Positions 5,895-8,446 of a DNA stretch of 8,446 bases are shown piece after piece (positions within the stretch are counted from its first letter, which is position 1; every line of letters begins with the position of its first letter). The stretch comes from Bacteroidaceae bacterium. Its GTDB lineage: Bacteria; Bacteroidota; Bacteroidia; Bacteroidales; Bacteroidaceae. Below the pieces are notes generated by a model, which worked only from the letters and a program-made list of their open reading frames with translations, was not told where the DNA came from and ran no database searches. Both the position numbers and the translations under genes were made by a program. The stretch is from contig JAFZKR010000134.1 of NCBI GenBank assembly GCA_017551845.1, positions 1 to 8,446 of the forward strand. The letters run 5' to 3'.

Positions 5895-6478
5895 GTCCCG
5901 AAATCCTGACTGAAAATAGCGACCGATACTGCATAACCTTTTTCCCGGTTAATTGCTGTATCGGTTTTAGTTTTATCCGTAAGGATGCAGTGAAGATTAT
6001 CCGTTATACCTGTACCAAGGAGTTTGAAAACAGCCTCCTTGCGTGTCCAGTAAGATGCAAACGTCTCTTCCGGTGAAGTTGAGGCCATTATCTCTGCTCT
6101 CTCTGATTCGTTCATGCTCTTTTCAAGCAATCCTTCATTAAAATGACGGAACGCCTCTACATCAATACCCACCGGGTTGTCACTGACAGCTATTGCTATC
6201 GCTTTACTGCAGTGGCTTATATTGAAATGTATATCAGGATGGCCTTCAAGATAAGGTTTGCCGTGCTCTCCTGTTCCCATACGGAATTCTTTAATCCCGA
6301 ACACGCTTTGCAGAAGCTCTGCAAGTATCAAATAAGATTTAAGGCAGGCAAAACGGCCGAATGTATGTTTGAACCTAACTGCCTCACTGCGGCGCGGTTC
6401 CGGCACCAAGGGCAACATACGCGCCACCTCTGCGCCGGTACAGAGTGTCATATCATCAAAAACCGATATGCGTATCAT
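5885..6478 (-). CDS. Sfp-type 4'-phosphopantetheinyl transferase
   Basis: A 197-residue cytoplasmic enzyme that transfers the 4'-phosphopantetheine arm of CoA to a serine of acyl- or peptidyl-carrier proteins. All superfamily signatures are present: HGKPYL (72-77), HFNISHC (84-90), VGIDVE (103-108, Mg-binding Asp106 and Glu108) and SYWTRKEAVFKLLGTGI (142-158, with Glu148 and Lys152 as the catalytic/metal-binding pair). It is somewhat shorter than Bacillus Sfp (224 residues), as is common in Bacteroidetes. The carrier-protein partner is not in the window. It could be the fatty-acid ACP or a secondary-lipid/aryl-polyene ACP. Its ATG overlaps the stop of the ThrE-like gene (ATGA, 6475-6478), so it is the last gene of the minus-strand operon. 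Its 3' end overlaps the kinase gene by 10 bp and carries the antisense terminator for the plus-strand operon. Confidence 0.9.
   Translation of the reverse strand: MIRISVFDDMTLCTGAEVARMLPLVPEPRRSEAVRFKHTFGRFACLKSYLILAELLQSVFGIKEFRMGTGEHGKPYLEGHPDIHFNISHCSKAIAIAVSDNPVGIDVEAFRHFNEGLLEKSMNESERAEIMASTSPEETFASYWTRKEAVFKLLGTGITDNLHCILTDKTKTDTAINREKGYAVSVAIFSQDFGTHS
5922..5974 (+). terminator. Intrinsic terminator of the plus-strand operon, inside the opposing gene
   Basis: Starting 28 bases after the kinase stop, ACCGATAC (5922-5929) pairs perfectly with GTATCGGT (5958-5965). The stem continues inward with GCA/TGC and TAACC/GGTTA, interrupted only by a T-T mismatch and a 2-base bulge, around the loop TTTTTCCC (5939-5946). 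It is followed by TTTTAGTTTT (5965-5974). This is a strong plus-strand hairpin plus T-tract. It lies wholly inside the 3' coding part of the phosphopantetheinyl transferase gene. On the minus strand only TATTTTC follows the stem, so it should act mainly on plus-strand transcripts. Confidence 0.65.
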
Positions 6479-7725
6479 CTTTTCTTTGCGGCTACATGGA
6501 ACATACGCCCCGGAAGAGAAGTAACGAATATTATTCCAAGAACAATGGCAATGGTCACCCCTATTGCAGTAAAACCTGTAGTAACTGCCTGGCCCAATTC
6601 TTTAACCACTACCCAGTATGCTGTCCAGAATATACCAGCGCCCGGAATAAGCGGAAAAACTCCGCAAATCTGAAACACTATGACCGGACAACGGCGTCGC
6701 ACCGCCATGAATCTTGAAACCAATACTACTGCCAACGTAGCAACAAATGTGGATTCTATCACCGAAGCTTTCGCCACACGTATCATGAGCAGATAAACAG
6801 CCCATCCGGCCAAGCCACAGAAGCCTACCGGCAGATATTGGTTACGCGGTACACCGAAAAGAACTGCAAATCCCGCTGTACCAAGAAAAGCCGCCATAAG
6901 TTGAACTGGCCAAACTGCCGTCACGGCATTAGTCCTCATTCCGTCCAACACTATTATCCCGTTTTCTATCCTGCCGTCCACAAGAAACGTCAGTGCGACA
7001 CCGGCCGCTATACAGAAGAACACGGTCAACGCATCAATAAGACGGGTAGAGCCCGCAATGTAATCCTCATTGGCCAGGTCTCTTATTCCATTTGTGAACG
7101 GCACGCCCGGTATGAGAGGAATGATGGAGCCTATAATCATATTGCCGGGATTCTGACCAAATCCCATACGATAGAATATGATGCATAAAGCCGTAGCAAT
7201 GGTACTGCCCAGAATATTTGTGACTATCTTTGAAAGGCCGGATCTGCAGACCCACAGGACAAATGCATAAAGCAGCAACCCGACGACAAACGAAACCGAA
7301 CAATCCATAGGGCTACCGCCGAAAATAGCACAGAAAGCTCCACTGCCTACTGCCGATGCCATCACCTGTTCCCAAAAAGGCTTGGCCTTCATTGCACGAA
7401 TGCCTGCTATCCGCGAACGGGCTTCAGACAAAGAACACCGGTCTTTCTCAATCTCACGTGAAAGACGGTTCACCTCAACCACCTTCTCCAGCTGTGCTCC
7501 CTTGAAAGGAATGAACTCCACATTGGAATAGCTTGTTCCTCCCGATGTTATTATGCCGTTGCTCAAGACAAAGAAATGCCCCGAATCAATGCCGTAATGA
7601 CGGGTAATGCGCTCCATGGTCTCCTCCACACGGAATATCTCGGCTCCGTTCTCAAGCATAATATGCCCAGCTTCGGTAGCCACCTCCATGACATCGGCCA
7701 GAGAATATTCCTTTTCCTTATCCAT
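6475..7725 (-). CDS. ThrE-like threonine/serine (or dicarboxylate) exporter, two domains fused
   Basis: A 416-residue inner-membrane protein combining the N-terminal ThrE/YjjP-type domain (about residues 8-250, PF06738) and the C-terminal ThrE_2/YjjB-type domain (about 275-410, PF12821). The N-terminal soluble part has the family pattern AGHIMLENGAEIFRVEETMERI (19-40) and NGIITSGG (56-63). The domain signature PLIPG occurs in each half, as IIPLIPGVPFTNGIRDL (201-217) and VFPLIPGAGIFWTAY (356-370), reflecting the related pore halves. Corynebacterium ThrE exports threonine and serine, whereas the split E. coli pair YjjP/YjjB exports succinate. The substrate here is undetermined. It starts 7 bp after the DUF1846 stop and its stop overlaps the next ATG, so it is the middle gene of a tight operon. 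Confidence 0.87.
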   Translation of the reverse strand: MDKEKEYSLADVMEVATEAGHIMLENGAEIFRVEETMERITRHYGIDSGHFFVLSNGIITSGGTSYSNVEFIPFKGAQLEKVVEVNRLSREIEKDRCSLSEARSRIAGIRAMKAKPFWEQVMASAVGSGAFCAIFGGSPMDCSVSFVVGLLLYAFVLWVCRSGLSKIVTNILGSTIATALCIIFYRMGFGQNPGNMIIGSIIPLIPGVPFTNGIRDLANEDYIAGSTRLIDALTVFFCIAAGVALTFLVDGRIENGIIVLDGMRTNAVTAVWPVQLMAAFLGTAGFAVLFGVPRNQYLPVGFCGLAGWAVYLLMIRVAKASVIESTFVATLAVVLVSRFMAVRRRCPVIVFQICGVFPLIPGAGIFWTAYWVVVKELGQAVTTGFTAIGVTIAIVLGIIFVTSLPGRMFHVAAKKR

Positions 7726-7732
7726 ACAACAG

Positions 7733-8446
7733 CTATTTGCCGTTAGCGAAATATTTTTTCTTAACCGGATCGCAAGTCAGGCCGACACCCAACTTACGGA
7801 ATATCTTGCGATCCACCTCGCTGAGCAGGACCGTACAGTGAACCTGGCAACCACGTAACTCAGGCAGCATATCAAGTGCCTTACGGCAGTTTTCATCCTG
7901 TTGGCTAAGAATAGAAAGAGCCACCAACACCTCATCAGTATGCAGACGCGGATTATTGCCGTGCAGATAAGTGACCTTGGTCTTCTGGATGGGTTCGATC
8001 ATGTTCTGTGCGATAAGTTTCACATCATGGTCAATACCGGCAAGATGCTTGGTGGCATTCAGAATCAAAGCTGCGCTTGGCCCCAACAGAGCAGTCGTCT
8101 TGGCCGTTATGATGGTTCCGTCCGACAACTCCATCGCTGCTGCCGGTACGCCCGTCTGCTCCTGACGTTGCTTGGCTGCCACTGTAGTACGTCTGGTTGC
8201 TGTTGTTATACCTGCCTTGTTCATGAGCAAGGCTATCTTGTTCACCTCTGTCTCATTGGTCTTACCGCTCGCCAGATCGCCCAAAGAGGTGTAGTATCGG
8301 CGTATTACTTCATCTTTGGCGGCCCGACAACATACCTCATCGTCACTTATGCAGAATCCCGCCATGTTAACCCCCATATCGGTGGGTGACTTGTACGGAT
8401 TATCGCCGTAAATACCTTTGAACAGTGCATCAAGAACGGGGAATAT
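7733..8446 (-). CDS. DUF1846 (UPF0371) family protein, C-terminal half (5' end off the right edge)
   Basis: The frame is open from the TAG at 7733-7735 to the window edge, giving 237 residues. The first in-frame Met that would give a plausible ORF (8375-8377) is internal: the frame continues upstream as IFPVLDALFKGIYGDNPYKS, then PTDMGVNMAGF. This matches the conserved SPYKSPTDMGVNMAGF segment in the middle of DUF1846 proteins, which are about 490-500 residues long, so roughly the C-terminal half is present. Further family-like features are GDLASGK, a long helix containing TVAAKQRQEQTGVPAAAMEL, and LHGNNPRLHTDEVLVALSI. Structures of streptococcal members exist from structural genomics, but I know of no established biochemical role. 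The mature protein has no membrane segment in the visible part and is probably cytoplasmic. It precedes the ThrE-like exporter by 7 bp, in the same operon. Confidence 0.87.
   Translation of the reverse strand: MFPVLDALFKGIYGDNPYKSPTDMGVNMAGFCISDDEVCCRAAKDEVIRRYYTSLGDLASGKTNETEVNKIALLMNKAGITTATRRTTVAAKQRQEQTGVPAAAMELSDGTIITAKTTALLGPSAALILNATKHLAGIDHDVKLIAQNMIEPIQKTKVTYLHGNNPRLHTDEVLVALSILSQQDENCRKALDMLPELRGCQVHCTVLLSEVDRKIFRKLGVGLTCDPVKKKYFANGK

Noticed and set aside
6143..6673. Plus-strand open frame of 176 codons, and the neighbouring one at 6445-6717
   Set aside because: Both lie antisense to the phosphopantetheinyl transferase and ThrE-like genes, which have clear family motifs. The antisense translations show no recognisable domain.
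7733..8377. A complete 214-residue protein starting at the Met at 8375-8377
   Set aside because: The frame continues upstream to the window edge with conserved DUF1846 sequence, so this Met is internal and the gene is partial.
7901..8389. Plus-strand open frame of 162 codons
   Set aside because: It is antisense to the DUF1846 gene, whose conserved motifs run through the same bases.
1..8446. Search for CRISPR arrays, tRNA/rRNA, transposases, integrases, restriction or toxin genes
   Set aside because: No regularly spaced short repeats, structural RNA signatures or mobile-element/defence protein motifs were seen on either strand.

Overview
The window looks like chromosomal DNA of a Bacteroidales bacterium (Bacteroides/Phocaeicola/Prevotella type). 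The evidence is a BspA-like leucine-rich-repeat surface protein, a beta-helix carbohydrate-binding lipoprotein, a flavodoxin-like lipoprotein, a BadF-family kinase of Bacteroidetes type, start codons preceded by A/T-rich leaders rather than Shine-Dalgarno sequences, and moderate GC content. Species cannot be fixed from the sequence alone. There are no RNA genes, insertion sequences, phage genes or CRISPR arrays.

Layout. (1) 1-1119, minus: the N-terminal 373 codons of a secreted BspA-like LRR protein, running off the left edge. It contains a 103-bp block repeated 492 bp apart with a single mismatch. (2) 1211-3070, minus: a 619-residue lipoprotein with a Cthe_2159-type carbohydrate-binding beta-helix and an unusual Gly-rich FGGPGG-repeat tail. 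(3) 3071-3225: a divergent intergenic region holding a 12-bp inverted repeat and weak promoter candidates. (4) 3226-5894, plus: a tight three-gene operon of flavodoxin-like lipoprotein, AmpG/PAT-type MFS permease and BadF-type amino-sugar kinase. The first two genes abut and the last two overlap by ATGA. (5) 5885-8446, minus: a second tight operon, transcribed in the order DUF1846 (UPF0371) protein (5' end off the right edge), fused ThrE-like exporter and Sfp-type phosphopantetheinyl transferase.

How the genes fit together. The two left-hand genes are probably cell-surface or adhesion functions. The plus-strand operon most plausibly imports and phosphorylates a cell-wall-derived amino sugar or muropeptide; the role of the exported flavodoxin in it is unclear. 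The right-hand operon combines an amino-acid/dicarboxylate exporter, a carrier-protein-activating enzyme and a protein of unknown function. The two operons converge with a 10-bp overlap of coding sequence, and each appears to have its terminator hairpin inside the other's last gene.

No clearly new multi-gene system such as defence or mobile elements is visible. The best leads are the interlocked terminators, the Gly-rich tail on the beta-helix lipoprotein, the near-identical LRR DNA blocks, and the exported flavodoxin with an altered FMN loop beside a murein-salvage-like gene pair.
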